A stretch of DNA of 64,000 nucleotides from Flavobacterium sp. N502536 (GCF_025947345.1 NZ_CP110011.1:1922001-1986000), one strand, 5' to 3'. Shown: positions 45,338 through 55,022, counted from the first letter of the stretch. Made by a program: numbers and translations. The notes: a model not told the origin generated them from the sequence alone.

Positions 45338-46573
45338 TTACAATTCTAAAGCACGCTTAGCATCGCCATTCATTAATAATTCTAACGGATTTTCTAAAGC
45401 TTCTTTTACAGCTACTAAGAAACCAACTGACTCACGTCCGTCGATGATTCTGTGGTCGTAAGAAAGCGCTACGTACATCATTGGGTGAATTTCAACTTTA
45501 CCGTTTACAGCAATTGGACGCTCGATAATGTTGTGCATTCCTAAAATTCCTGATTGAGGAGGGTTGATAATTGGTGTACTTAACATACTTCCAAAAACAC
45601 CACCATTAGTAATAGTGAATGTTCCACCAGTCATATCGTCAACTGTAATTTGACCGTCACGTGCTCTAAGTGCTAATCTTTTGATTTCAGCTTCGATTCC
45701 ACGGAAAGTTAATAATTCAGCGTTACGAACTACAGGAACCATTAAACCTTTTGGTCCTGAAACTGCGATAGAAATATCAGCAAAGTCATAAGCTACTTTA
45801 TAATCACCATCCATCATAGAGTTTACGTCCGGATACAATTGTAAAGCTCTTGTAACTGCTTTTGTAAAGAATGACATGAATCCTAAACCAAGACCACCAT
45901 GTTTTGCTTTGAAAGCATCTTTGTATTCGTTACGAATTTGGTTGATTGGTGTCATGTTAACTTCGTTGAAAGTCGTTAACATTGCTGTTTCGTTTTTAGC
46001 AGCTACTAATCTTTCTGCTACTTTACGACGCAACATTGATAATTTGGTACGCTCAGTTCCACGGCTTCCACCAGTTGGAGTTCCCATTGAAGGTACTGCA
46101 TTTACCGCATCATCTTTAGTGATTCTGCCTCCTTTACCAGTTCCTGAAACTGTTGCCGGTGCTATGTTTTTTTCGTCTAATATTTTTCTTGCTGCCGGAG
46201 ATGGAGTTCCTGCTGCATAACTTGTAGCTGCCGGAGCCTGAACCGGAGCTGCTTTTGGAGCTTCAGCTTTTACTTCTGCTTTTGGAGCCTCAGCCTTTGG
46301 AGCTTCAGCTGCCGGAGCAGATCCTGATGGTTTTGCTGCACTTGTATCAATTAAACAAACTACAGCACCTACTGCTACTGCATCACCTTCTTCTGCTTTT
46401 AGCGTAATTGTTCCGCTTGCTTCAGCCGGTAATTCAAGAGTAGCTTTGTCTGAATCAACTTCAGCAATAGCTTGATCTTTTTCTACATAATCTCCGTCTT
46501 TTACTAACCAAGTTGCAATTTCAACTTCTTTTATTGATTCCCCTGGTGATGGGACTTTCATTTCTAAAATCAT
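45338..46573 (-). CDS. sucB: Dihydrolipoyllysine-residue succinyltransferase (E2 of 2-oxoglutarate dehydrogenase)
   Basis: 411 residues. The lipoyl domain carries the modified lysine Lys43 (DSDKATLEL). After an Ala/Pro/Glu/Lys-rich linker (about 80-125) comes the E3-binding domain ([13 protein letters not shown]), then the catalytic domain ending in [17 protein letters not shown] with the active-site His and Asp. It is part of the TCA-cycle complex converting 2-oxoglutarate to succinyl-CoA. It follows sucA after 79 bases. lpd (E3) is not nearby. Confidence 0.96.
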   Translation of the reverse strand: MILEMKVPSPGESIKEVEIATWLVKDGDYVEKDQAIAEVDSDKATLELPAEASGTITLKAEEGDAVAVGAVVCLIDTSAAKPSGSAPAAEAPKAEAPKAEVKAEAPKAAPVQAPAATSYAAGTPSPAARKILDEKNIAPATVSGTGKGGRITKDDAVNAVPSMGTPTGGSRGTERTKLSMLRRKVAERLVAAKNETAMLTTFNEVNMTPINQIRNEYKDAFKAKHGGLGLGFMSFFTKAVTRALQLYPDVNSMMDGDYKVAYDFADISIAVSGPKGLMVPVVRNAELLTFRGIEAEIKRLALRARDGQITVDDMTGGTFTITNGGVFGSMLSTPIINPPQSGILGMHNIIERPIAVNGKVEIHPMMYVALSYDHRIIDGRESVGFLVAVKEALENPLELLMNGDAKRALEL

Positions 46574-46599
46574 CTTATTTTTTGTTTAAGGTTTTTATG

Positions 46600-46644
46600 G
46601 TTTAAAGTTTCCGGTTGTTGAACCGAAAACTTTAAACTTGAAAC
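46600..46644. repeat. Hairpin repeat between sucA and sucB
   Basis: GTTTAAAGTTTCCGGTT (46600-46616), loop GTTG, AACCGAAAACTTTAAAC (46621-46637): a 17-bp stem with one mismatch. It matches 27 of 32 positions of the nuoG-nuoF spacer element at 29883 and ends in the shared word AAACTTGAAAC (46634-46644). Confidence 0.82.
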
Positions 46645-46652
46645 ATTGTTTT

Positions 46653-49427
46653 TTATCTGAATAAATTTTTATCGAAAACCATTCTAATTGCATCAGCATG
46701 ACGACGTTTTGAACGTGTGTAACTTCCTGATGCAGGAGCAGAATAAGCTTTTAATGAAGCCAATCTCCATTTTACAAGGTCAAAGTTCATCAGCATAAAG
46801 CTGTAAGCTCCCATGTTTTTAGGCTCTTCCTGTGCCCAAACATAATCGTCAACATTTGGATATTGTGCGATGATTTCTTTGATTTGTTCTACTGGGAAAG
46901 GGAATAATTGCTCGATACGAACAACTGCAACATCATTTCTTCCGTTGTTTTCTCTTTCAGCTACAATATCGTAGTAGAATTTACCGGTACAGAATACTAA
47001 AGATTTTACGTCTTTTTTGTTTACTGTAGTATCGTCAATTGTTTCCTGGAAACTTCCTGTTGCTAATTCTTCAACAGTTGATACGCATCTTGGATCACGT
47101 AACAAACTTTTTGGAGAGAAAACAACCAAAGGTTTACGGAAGTCTGTTTTCATTTGTCTTCTTAACAAGTGGAAGAAGTTGGCTGGCGTTGTACAATCGG
47201 CAACATACATATTGTGTCTTGCGCAAAGCTGTAAGTAACGTTCCATTCTTGCAGAAGAGTGTTCAGCTCCCTGACCTTCATATCCGTGAGGCAATAATAA
47301 AACAATACCGTTTTGGTTGTTCCATTTGTCTTCTCCACAAGAAATGTACTGGTCAATCATGATCTGAGCTCCGTTAGAGAAATCTCCAAATTGTGCTTCC
47401 CAGATCGTTAAGGCATTTGGATTGGCTAATGCATATCCATAATCAAAACCAAGAACACCATATTCAGATAAAAGAGAGTTGAATACACCAAATTTTCCTT
47501 TTTTGTTCTCAATAGAGTTCAATAAAATTACTTCTTCTTCAGAGTCTTCTACTTTAACCACTGCATGACGGTGAGAGAAAGTACCACGTTCTACGTCCTG
47601 ACCAGAAATACGAATATCAAATCCTTCTGTTAAAAGTGAACCGTAAGCCAATGCTTCTGCAGTTCCCCAATCAAGTGTATTGTTGTCGTATCCTACTTTT
47701 CTGTCCGTAACAATTTTAGTTATTTTGCTAATGAACTTTTTGTCTGATGGTAAAGTCGAGATCGTATTGATGATAGAATCCAGTCCTTTTTTATCAAAAG
47801 TAGTGTCTACTTTTTCAAGCATTTGTGTATCTGTTACCTGAACAAATCCATTCCATTCGTTTTTCATGAATGGAGTTATAATCGTCAAATCTTTTTTACG
47901 GGAAGCTTCTAAGTTCTCCTCCATAGCCGATTTGTATTCTTTTTCTAAAGCATTTACATAAGTAGCATCGATTATGCCGTCAGACAATAATTTCTCTGCA
48001 TAAATATCTCTTGGATTTTTATGTTTAGCGATGATTTTATATAAAACCGGTTGTGTAAAACGAGGCTCATCACCTTCGTTATGACCGTATTTTCTGTATC
48101 CTAATAAGTCAATAAATACGTCACGTCCAAATTGCATTCTGTAGTCTAATGCAAAAGATACGGCGTGTACCACAGCTTCAGCATCATCAGCATTTACGTG
48201 TAATACCGGTGAAAGCGTTACTTTGGCAACATCGGTACAGTACGTAGACGAACGTGCATCTAAATAGTTAGTAGTAAAACCAACCTGATTGTTGATTACG
48301 ATATGAATCGTACCACCTGTTTTGTATCCGTCAAGTTGAGCCATTTGAATGATCTCATACAAGATTCCCTGACCTGCAATTGCAGCATCACCGTGAACGG
48401 CAATAGGTAATACTTTTGAGAAATCGTTTGGATAATACTTGTCCTGTTTTGCTCTTGTGATTCCTTCAATTACAGCTCCAACCGTTTCTAAGTGAGAAGG
48501 GTTTGGCGCTAAATTGATATTGATGTTTTTTCCTGTTCTTGTTTTTTTGTCAGCTGTAAGACCTAAGTGGTATTTTACGTCACCGTCAAAATATTCCTGA
48601 TCGTAATCTTTACCGTCAAACTCACCAAAAATATCCTGAGTTGATTTTCCAAAGATGTTAGCCAAAACGTTCAGACGACCACGGTGAGCCATTCCCATTA
48701 CGAATTGTTCAACTCCTTTTTCAGCAGCTTGCTCGATCAAAGCATCCAAAGCCGGGATGATAGATTCTCCACCTTCTAATGAGAATCGTTTTTGACCTAC
48801 ATATTTAGTGTGTAGGAAGTTCTCAAAAGATACGGCCTGGTTTAATTTATTTAAGATTGTTTTCTTTTCTTCAGAAGAGAAGTTTGGCTGGTTTACATTT
48901 ACAGCCAGTTTGTCCTGGATCCATTTTACAACGCCGGGATTTCTGATGTACATGTATTCGATACCAATGTGCTGGCAGTAAATAGTCTGAAGACGTGTTA
49001 CAATATCCTGTAATGTAGAAGGCGCTACTCCGATTGCCTGAGCAGCATCAAAAACTGTTGAAAGATCAGCAGTTGTTAATCCGAAATTTTCGATGTCTAA
49101 AGTTGGAGACGATGTTCTGCGATCACGAACAGGGTTTGTTTTGGTAAACAAGTGCCCGCGCGTACGGTATGCATCGATTAATTTTAGGACATTGAATTCT
49201 TTTTGTAATTTATCAGAAACTAAACTACAATCTACGTTGTCGTTTGTCACGTATTCAACGATTCGTTGAACCGGATTTTCGTCATTATAAGTCGTTTGTC
49301 CAAAGTCGAAACCTTGAAAAAAACTTCTCCAGCTTGGCTCAACGCTATCTGGGTTTACTAAATACTGATCATATAATTGTGCGAAAAACTCTGTATGCGC
49401 TGCATTTAAAAATGAAAACCTATCCAT
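46653..49427 (-). CDS. sucA: 2-oxoglutarate dehydrogenase E1 component
   Basis: 924 residues from ATG 49427 (MDRFSFLNAAHTEFFAQLYD, the typical E1o start); the frame extends further upstream but without homology. Seen: VEPSWRSFFQGFDF, EGGESIIPALDALIEQA, GMAHRGRLNVLANI, HGDAAIAGQGI, the thiamine-diphosphate motif with VINNQVGFTT, HRHAVV and the C-terminal WAQEEPKNMGAYSFM. Thiamine-dependent decarboxylation of 2-oxoglutarate in the TCA cycle. A TACTTTTG -7 box lies at 49464-49471 on the minus strand. Confidence 0.97.
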   Translation of the reverse strand: MDRFSFLNAAHTEFFAQLYDQYLVNPDSVEPSWRSFFQGFDFGQTTYNDENPVQRIVEYVTNDNVDCSLVSDKLQKEFNVLKLIDAYRTRGHLFTKTNPVRDRRTSSPTLDIENFGLTTADLSTVFDAAQAIGVAPSTLQDIVTRLQTIYCQHIGIEYMYIRNPGVVKWIQDKLAVNVNQPNFSSEEKKTILNKLNQAVSFENFLHTKYVGQKRFSLEGGESIIPALDALIEQAAEKGVEQFVMGMAHRGRLNVLANIFGKSTQDIFGEFDGKDYDQEYFDGDVKYHLGLTADKKTRTGKNININLAPNPSHLETVGAVIEGITRAKQDKYYPNDFSKVLPIAVHGDAAIAGQGILYEIIQMAQLDGYKTGGTIHIVINNQVGFTTNYLDARSSTYCTDVAKVTLSPVLHVNADDAEAVVHAVSFALDYRMQFGRDVFIDLLGYRKYGHNEGDEPRFTQPVLYKIIAKHKNPRDIYAEKLLSDGIIDATYVNALEKEYKSAMEENLEASRKKDLTIITPFMKNEWNGFVQVTDTQMLEKVDTTFDKKGLDSIINTISTLPSDKKFISKITKIVTDRKVGYDNNTLDWGTAEALAYGSLLTEGFDIRISGQDVERGTFSHRHAVVKVEDSEEEVILLNSIENKKGKFGVFNSLLSEYGVLGFDYGYALANPNALTIWEAQFGDFSNGAQIMIDQYISCGEDKWNNQNGIVLLLPHGYEGQGAEHSSARMERYLQLCARHNMYVADCTTPANFFHLLRRQMKTDFRKPLVVFSPKSLLRDPRCVSTVEELATGSFQETIDDTTVNKKDVKSLVFCTGKFYYDIVAERENNGRNDVAVVRIEQLFPFPVEQIKEIIAQYPNVDDYVWAQEEPKNMGAYSFMLMNFDLVKWRLASLKAYSAPASGSYTRSKRRHADAIRMVFDKNLFR

Positions 49428-49463
49428 AATATGAGTGAATATACTTTTTGTTAAATAGAATCG

Positions 49464-49471
49464 CAAAAGTA
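49464..49471 (-). promoter_or_regulatory. -7 promoter element for sucA
   Basis: The minus strand reads TACTTTTG, a match to TAnnTTTG, 37 nt upstream of the sucA ATG. It supports the start at 49427. No clear -33 box. Confidence 0.5.
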
Positions 49472-49543
49472 CAACAATCACATTTATTTAAATCTTTTTT
49501 TTACGTACTTTTACGTAAAAATTTGTTAAAAATAGACTCAACT

Positions 49544-50095
49544 ATGGATAAAAATCAAATTTCAATCGTTTTCAGAACTTTTTTTGTGATTTTGGTAGTC
49601 TTATTTTCAAGTTCTGTAATGGCACAGCAAAAATATGTCATAGACAACAGCAATCCTTTTTGGGATAAAGTTCAATTTGGAGGAGGTCTTGGTTTAGGAA
49701 TTGGTTCCGGATATACGGATATTTCTGTTATGCCAAGTGCCATCTATAATGTAAACGAAATTGTAGCAGTTGGTGTTGGATTACAGTTTGGTTATTTGTC
49801 CTCCAAAAACTATTACAGCTCTTTTGTTTATGGTGGAAGTTTGGTTGGACTCGTGAATCCGATTCCTGAAATTCAGTTGTCTGCCGAATTAGAACAAGTT
49901 CGTGTAAATACCGATTATAAGTCGACTGCTTATCGACCAAGTTATTCTGATAATTACTGGAATACCGCCCTATACCTTGGCGCAGGTTACCGAACCGGAA
50001 GTGTTACTATTGGAGCACGCTACGATGTTTTGTATAATAAGGATACCAGTCTTTACGGATCCGGATTTATGCCTTTTGTGAGGGTTTACTTTTAG
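49544..50095 (+). CDS. Outer-membrane beta-barrel protein (OmpW/OmpA-barrel-like size)
   Basis: 183 residues from ATG 49544. A signal peptide (ending SSSVMAQ) is followed by a glycine-rich series of alternating hydrophobic strands (FGGGLGLGIGSGYTDISVM, GVGLQFGYLSSK, ALYLGAGYRTGSVTIGARYD) and a C-terminal aromatic residue (FVRVYF). This fits a small eight-stranded barrel. No family recognised with confidence. It is divergent from sucA. Although such neighbours can be given 2-oxoglutarate-related names by automatic transfer, nothing in the sequence suggests an enzyme. The 95-base frame extension upstream of 49544 is rejected because it hides the signal peptide. Confidence 0.75.
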   Translation: MDKNQISIVFRTFFVILVVLFSSSVMAQQKYVIDNSNPFWDKVQFGGGLGLGIGSGYTDISVMPSAIYNVNEIVAVGVGLQFGYLSSKNYYSSFVYGGSLVGLVNPIPEIQLSAELEQVRVNTDYKSTAYRPSYSDNYWNTALYLGAGYRTGSVTIGARYDVLYNKDTSLYGSGFMPFVRVYF

Positions 50096-50140
50096 AGGTG
50101 CTAAGTTTCTGAGGTGCTGAGATGCTAAGGTTTTTAAAAT
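50096..50140. repeat. GAGGTGCTAAG-type word repeat
   Basis: Near-tandem words: AGGTGCTAAG, GAGGTGCTGA and GAGATGCTAAGG between the stop at 50095 and the next gene at 50150. Short, without a strong stem. Confidence 0.55.
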
Positions 50141-50149
50141 CCGAAAAAA

Positions 50150-50716
50150 TTGAAGAGATATATTTTTATACTTATTGTCATTGTGTTTGTGAGTTGTAAT
50201 GACTCTAAAAAATCAAATCTTGAAATTCAAAAAGTTGTAAAAAAAGAATTACGACCTTTTTTTGATTCTGATAGAATTGATCATTACTTTGTGAATTACA
50301 CTCTTGAAAGTATAATTGATTTTGAGGAAAAAAGTAAAAAATCAAAAAAACATCAGGAATTTGAAGATTTATTTATGGGATATTTTCCTGATAGTATTCC
50401 TAAAAGAGATTTTGAAGAAATTTTGATAAGTCATAATTATAAGAAATCGAATCTTACAATTAAACAGCAAAAGGAAATTGAAAATGTATTCAGTCAAAAA
50501 GATTCTCTACAAATGAGTGCTTATGCTTGTGTTCCTGAATACCGTGATGTTTTTATCTTCAAAAAGAAAGAAAAGACAATTGGGATAGCAAAAATCTGTT
50601 TTAAATGTGGTCGTTTCCAAATTATCGGAAGTAAAATTGATACCCAGTATTTTGGACTTTTTGAGGAATTAGATAAATTACATAATATCGTTCGTCCCTA
50701 TGAGAAAAAAACATAG
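50150..50716 (+). CDS. Lipoprotein of unknown function
   Basis: 188 residues, family not recognised. The N-terminus (MKRYIFILIVIVFVSCNDS, position 1 from a TTG codon) has a lipobox ending in Cys16 (FVSC). The body is Lys- and Glu-rich and ends with a compact region holding CVPEYRDVF and a CFKCG pair that could bind a metal. The only start codon that keeps the signal peptide is TTG at 50150, so the start is not certain. It lies 54 bases after the outer-membrane protein gene and could be co-transcribed. Confidence 0.65.
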   Translation: MKRYIFILIVIVFVSCNDSKKSNLEIQKVVKKELRPFFDSDRIDHYFVNYTLESIIDFEEKSKKSKKHQEFEDLFMGYFPDSIPKRDFEEILISHNYKKSNLTIKQQKEIENVFSQKDSLQMSAYACVPEYRDVFIFKKKEKTIGIAKICFKCGRFQIIGSKIDTQYFGLFEELDKLHNIVRPYEKKT

Positions 50717-50728
50717 AGCCTTAGCGCC

Positions 50729-51082
50729 TTACTTATAATAATTTCGAAACCAAACCTTCTGCCATTCTCTTTTTAAAATCAAAAAAGAAACCTGCTCGGC
50801 AAGAATAACCAAATCAGAACCATCTAGTTTTTTGATTTCGTCTTCAGAAACATCAATGATGTAAAGCAGATTGAGGTATTCGGCAAATTTGTACTGAATC
50901 ATTCGGTAGATCTTCTCGTGAAGCTGAATCTTTAGTTCGTCGGGAGAAATGCTTAACGGGAAATCGATTCCTTCATTTGCCAAATTAAAATCTTTATTAA
51001 TTTGTTCAATCAGGTTTAGATATAGGTTTTCTTTTTCGGCATCAGCCAATAAAAAATCGGTATTTTCAGGGATCGGAAACAT
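50729..51082 (-). CDS. Conserved hypothetical protein
   Basis: 117 residues, no signal peptide, no recognised domain. It is acidic in the first half (ADAEKENLYLNLIEQ) and helical overall, with an aromatic, basic C-terminus (REWQKVWFRNYYK). The predicted fold is all-alpha. It lies convergent to the lipoprotein at 50150 and 41 bases downstream of the lacI-type regulator gene on the same strand, so it could share its transcript. It is unlikely to be part of trehalose use. Confidence 0.65.
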   Translation of the reverse strand: MFPIPENTDFLLADAEKENLYLNLIEQINKDFNLANEGIDFPLSISPDELKIQLHEKIYRMIQYKFAEYLNLLYIIDVSEDEIKKLDGSDLVILAEQVSFLILKREWQKVWFRNYYK

Positions 51083-51123
51083 TGATGCTTTTTAAGAATT
51101 GACGCAAAGTTAAAACTAAAAAA

Positions 51124-52149
51124 TCATTTAACGGTTGATTCTCTTTCAATGATTCTTGTCGGGAGTTCAATAATTTGATGGGTCACCGGTCGATGTTCTT
51201 TCAGGTCTGCAATTTCATCTATTAAAAGTGAAACCGCCTGATGGCCCATTTCAAAGCCGGGCTGATCAATAGTAGTTAGTTTGGGCGAGATAACCGTACT
51301 CATAAACCAATTGCTGAATCCAAAAACCGCTACCTGTTCCGGTGTTTTGATTCCGGCCTCATTAAAGTATTTGATAATTCCGATAGCGACCAAATCGGTG
51401 ATGGCAAAAATCGCGTCTATGTCCGGGTGTTCGGTCATTATTTTTTGAGCATTTTCGTAACCATCTTCAAAATCGGTATTGTTATCACACACATAAACCA
51501 GTTTTGAATCGTATTCGATTCCGTGTGCTTCCAGGGCTCTTTTGTATCCTAAAAATCGGTCAATGGAATTTTGCGGAACGTACGAACCTCTAAAATGTGC
51601 GATCTTTTTGAAACCTTTATTAATGAGGTAAGAAACGGCGTCGAATGCTGCTTTGGCATCATTGATAACGACTTTGGAGCAATCGACTCTTTTCGCAATT
51701 TTATCAAATAAAACCACAGGAGTGTTTTTGCGGATGGCTTCATTGATGTGGAAAAAATCATCGGTTTCGTTAGAGAGTGACATCAAAACCCCGTCAACCC
51801 GTTTTTGAATTAATAAGGCCAGCTGTTTTTTCTCGAGTTCGTATTTTTCATTGGATTGTAATATAATGACAAGATACCCTCTTTTTTCGGCTTCTTCGAG
51901 AATACCGTTTAAGACACTTGAGAAGAAATGATGCACAGTAGCCGGAATAATAACGCCTATTGTTTTGGTTTCATTGGTTCTTAGGTTTACCGCAACCGAA
52001 TTGGGCATGTAATTCATGGTTTCGGCCATCTCGATTACCCGGGCACGAGTAGACTTACTAATATCGGTATAGCCTTTTAGTGCTTTTGAAACTGTGGTAA
52101 CCGAAATTCCTAATGCTGAGGCTATATCTATTAATTTTGTGTCATTCAT
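51124..52149 (-). CDS. LacI-family transcriptional regulator of the trehalose locus
   Basis: 341 residues. The N-terminal helix-turn-helix (LIDIASALGISVTTVSKALKG) and hinge (YMPNSVAVNLRT) are followed by a periplasmic-binding-protein-like sensor domain (TKTIGVIIPATVHHFFSSVL onward). It is divergent from the TonB-dependent receptor at 52316. The gap holds two AAAACGTTTT operators 21 bp apart. It should repress or activate the receptor-MFS-trehalase operon and respond to trehalose or a derivative, which is inferred from context. Confidence 0.92.
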   Translation of the reverse strand: MNDTKLIDIASALGISVTTVSKALKGYTDISKSTRARVIEMAETMNYMPNSVAVNLRTNETKTIGVIIPATVHHFFSSVLNGILEEAEKRGYLVIILQSNEKYELEKKQLALLIQKRVDGVLMSLSNETDDFFHINEAIRKNTPVVLFDKIAKRVDCSKVVINDAKAAFDAVSYLINKGFKKIAHFRGSYVPQNSIDRFLGYKRALEAHGIEYDSKLVYVCDNNTDFEDGYENAQKIMTEHPDIDAIFAITDLVAIGIIKYFNEAGIKTPEQVAVFGFSNWFMSTVISPKLTTIDQPGFEMGHQAVSLLIDEIADLKEHRPVTHQIIELPTRIIERESTVK

Positions 52150-52198
52150 GAAATAAAAGTACTAAAAAATAAAGTGTATTAGTAAAAAATTAACTTCC

Positions 52199-52236
52199 GA
52201 AAACGTTTTAGGTCATTTCGAAAACGTTTTCGATTT
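52199..52236. promoter_or_regulatory. Paired LacI-type operators
   Basis: Site 1: AAAACGTTTT, a 10-bp core at 52201-52210. Site 2: TCGAAAACGTTTTCGA, a perfect 16-bp palindrome at 52219-52234. Both have the central CG of LacI-family operators. Their centres are 21 bp apart, two helix turns, so two dimers could bind on the same face. They lie in the divergent promoter region, 80-115 bp before the receptor ATG. Confidence 0.8.
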
Positions 52237-52315
52237 AGAATTCTTAAATTAGAGTTAATTCCTTGAGTAAGTTTACATTCACAAATGAAAGATTTACTAA
52301 CTAAACCAAAAAATC

Positions 52316-54955
52316 ATGAAACAGCAACATTCTTATTTAGGCATATTATTTTTGATATTGTGCTTAATTTCTGTTCCAAACCACCTGTTTGCCCAGAATA
52401 AAAATACCGTTTCCGGAAAGGTACTCGATGAGAGCGGCCAAACGATTCCGGGAGCCAATGTTTCGCTTAAAGGAACAGATAAAAATACCATTACGGATGA
52501 AAACGGAAAGTTCGTATTTTCGAATGTTTCCGCAGGAGATTATACTATTGTAGCAACCAATGTTGGTTACAAAACCTTTGGAAAACAAATTACAGTAAAA
52601 GAAGGGGAGTCTTTAGAGGCAAATTTACTCCTTGAAGGAGAATCACAAAGTCTTAAAGAAGTTGTGGTAACGGGATCTTCAAGTCCGAGGTCTAAATTAG
52701 AATCTAGTGTGGCCATTACTACAATGGGCGCTAAGGCCATCGAAGACAGAGCTCCGGCCAGTACAGCAGCTTTATTGCAGACTATTCCCGGATTTGTGGT
52801 GGAAGCCTCAGGAGGAGAAATTGGAAATAACCTTTTTGCAAGAGGAATTCCGTCTGCAGGAGCCTATGAGTATGTGCAGATTCAGGAAGACGGATTACCT
52901 GTTTTTGAAGATGGTGCGCTGCAATTTGCAAATGCCGATACTTTTTACAGATTAGACGAAACCGTGAGCAAAATGGAAGCGGTTCGTGGGGGCTCGGCAT
53001 CGATTTTTGCCAATAATGCTCCGGGTGGAATCATCAATTTCATATCTAAGACAGGTCAGAATGACTTTCAGGGAAGAGCAAAGTTCTCGACTTCAGATTA
53101 CGGAATGTTTCGAACCGACCTTAATTTATCGGGTGCTTTAATTCAGGACAAATTGTTCTTTAATATAGGAGGTTTTTACAGAGCCGATAATGGAGTAAGA
53201 AACACAGGTTTTACCGCTAATAAAGGAGGACAGATAAAAGGAAACATCACCTATAAATTTGATGATAACGATTATTTAAGAATTAACTTCAAACACCTTG
53301 ACGACAGAAATACCTTCTACCTGCCAATTCCGCTAAAAAGTAATAATGGAAAAATCGAAGGAATTCCGGGTTTCAATCCTAATTATGGAACATTGACCTC
53401 AGTAAATTTCAGTCGTTTAAATGTGCCTCAATACGGTGGCGGAACTTTTAGTGCCGATTTAGAAGACGGTTCTCATCCGATAATCAATTCGATTGGGGCT
53501 GAATTTAAAAAGAAGATATCAGAGAAAGTGACGTTTAAAAATGCATTCAAACAAACGAGTATCAATTTGAATTACAATGCTATTTTTCCAAATGGAGGTC
53601 CGTGGACACAAAGCGCTTATGCGACCGGTGTTCAGAATACAACGGCCAGTAACCTGACCTATTCTTATGTAGATAACGGCGCAACACTTGATCCAAACGC
53701 TTTAATCATGAGAGCAGATCTTTGGCACATCGAGAAAAAGATGAGCAATTTTGCCAATAACTTCTCTTTTGCGTTTGATTTAGATCCGGTAAAACTTACA
53801 GCAGGATACTATTATTCAAACTGGAAATCGAATCAATACTGGAACTGGAATTCCTATTTGGTAGGTGTTTCAGATAATCCGAGATTGTTAAATGTAAAAG
53901 ACAATACATCAGGAGTAAATCATACCTGGAATGGGGTGGAAAGAATTACCTGGTTAGAAAGAGATGCGCAAACCAAAGGGCTTTTGAATGATGTTTATGC
54001 CGATGCCGAAATTAAAGCGACAGACAATCTGACTTTCAATGCCGGTTTACGATACAACAAAGACAAGTATTCGGGTTACAGAGACAATGCCCGTTTTTTT
54101 GCAGAGAATTTAGGAATTTTAGACAACAATACAGCCGATGATAAGGTAACAACAGTAAAAGGAAATCCTTATACTTACTGGAGATATGATGTGAGTGAAT
54201 GGTCGTATACTGCTGCCGGAAACTACAAATTCAATGACAATATGGCTTCGTATGTACGTTACAGCCACGGTTTCAGATCGCCTATCGAAGAGTCTTTTTA
54301 TGATAATGCGGCCGATTTGAGCAAACTGGAAAATACCGAGGTGAATCAGTTTGAGTTGGGGTATAAATATTCTAATTCTTTCTTTAATGTGAATGCCAAT
54401 TTGTTTCATATGGGCTTAAAAAATGTTGCCTTTACGGATATTTTATCGGATGGAACTTCTGAAAATAAATTTGCCGATGTAAACAATATTGGTCTTGAAG
54501 TAGAAACGAATGCGAGATATGAAATGGTAAAACTGAACTTTACGTTTACCGTTCAAAAACCGGAGTATGATAATTTTACCGGTACCAATGCCGACGGATC
54601 GACTTTTAATTTCAATGGAAACACCGCACGAAGAATCCCTAAGTTTTTCTGTAACTTAAGACCGGAAGTAGACATTACAAAAGATTTCACAGCCTATGTT
54701 CAGTTTTCTTACTACGATAAAAAGTTCACGAATCAGGACAACAAACAAGTTTTGCCAGCGTATAAAGAAGTGGGAGCAGGTTTAAATTATACCTATCATA
54801 ATCTTCGTTTTGCCGTTGATGCTTCGAACTTGTTCAATGAAATTGGCTTAACTGAAGGTGATCCAAGACAAACTACATCAGCCGCAAGCGATGTGTTTAT
54901 GGCAAGACCTATTTTAGGACGTGCTTTTAGATTTTCGGTTGCGATTAATTTTTAA
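52316..54955 (+). CDS. TonB-dependent receptor, probable trehalose uptake
   Basis: 879 residues: signal peptide (to about 27), carboxypeptidase-regulatory-like domain (30-115), TonB plug (SVAITTMGAKAIEDRAPAST to about 240, with EAVRGGSASIFANNAPGGII) and barrel, ending in the aromatic C-terminus FRFSVAINF. Unlike SusC-type importers there is no SusD-like lipoprotein gene next to it. It is followed by an MFS gene and a trehalase, and divergent from a LacI regulator with operators. The substrate is therefore inferred to be trehalose or a trehalose-containing sugar. Confidence 0.88.
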   Translation: MKQQHSYLGILFLILCLISVPNHLFAQNKNTVSGKVLDESGQTIPGANVSLKGTDKNTITDENGKFVFSNVSAGDYTIVATNVGYKTFGKQITVKEGESLEANLLLEGESQSLKEVVVTGSSSPRSKLESSVAITTMGAKAIEDRAPASTAALLQTIPGFVVEASGGEIGNNLFARGIPSAGAYEYVQIQEDGLPVFEDGALQFANADTFYRLDETVSKMEAVRGGSASIFANNAPGGIINFISKTGQNDFQGRAKFSTSDYGMFRTDLNLSGALIQDKLFFNIGGFYRADNGVRNTGFTANKGGQIKGNITYKFDDNDYLRINFKHLDDRNTFYLPIPLKSNNGKIEGIPGFNPNYGTLTSVNFSRLNVPQYGGGTFSADLEDGSHPIINSIGAEFKKKISEKVTFKNAFKQTSINLNYNAIFPNGGPWTQSAYATGVQNTTASNLTYSYVDNGATLDPNALIMRADLWHIEKKMSNFANNFSFAFDLDPVKLTAGYYYSNWKSNQYWNWNSYLVGVSDNPRLLNVKDNTSGVNHTWNGVERITWLERDAQTKGLLNDVYADAEIKATDNLTFNAGLRYNKDKYSGYRDNARFFAENLGILDNNTADDKVTTVKGNPYTYWRYDVSEWSYTAAGNYKFNDNMASYVRYSHGFRSPIEESFYDNAADLSKLENTEVNQFELGYKYSNSFFNVNANLFHMGLKNVAFTDILSDGTSENKFADVNNIGLEVETNARYEMVKLNFTFTVQKPEYDNFTGTNADGSTFNFNGNTARRIPKFFCNLRPEVDITKDFTAYVQFSYYDKKFTNQDNKQVLPAYKEVGAGLNYTYHNLRFAVDASNLFNEIGLTEGDPRQTTSAASDVFMARPILGRAFRFSVAINF

Positions 54956-55022
54956 GAGATGTGAAATGTGAGATGTGTGTTTGAAACTTGAAACATTTCA
55001 TAAAAAAACAAACCAATAAAAA
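54956..55022. repeat. Spacer with GAAACTTGAAAC words between receptor and MFS genes
   Basis: Contains GATGTG/GAAATGTGAGATGTG near-repeats and AAACTTGAAAC (54984-54994), the 11-nt word also present in the nuoG-nuoF (29926) and sucA-sucB (46634) spacers. Confidence 0.6.

Noticed and set aside
49544..50095. Protein next to sucA considered as a 2-oxoglutarate-related enzyme
   Set aside because: The sequence is a signal peptide plus amphipathic strands ending in an aromatic residue, which means a small outer-membrane barrel.
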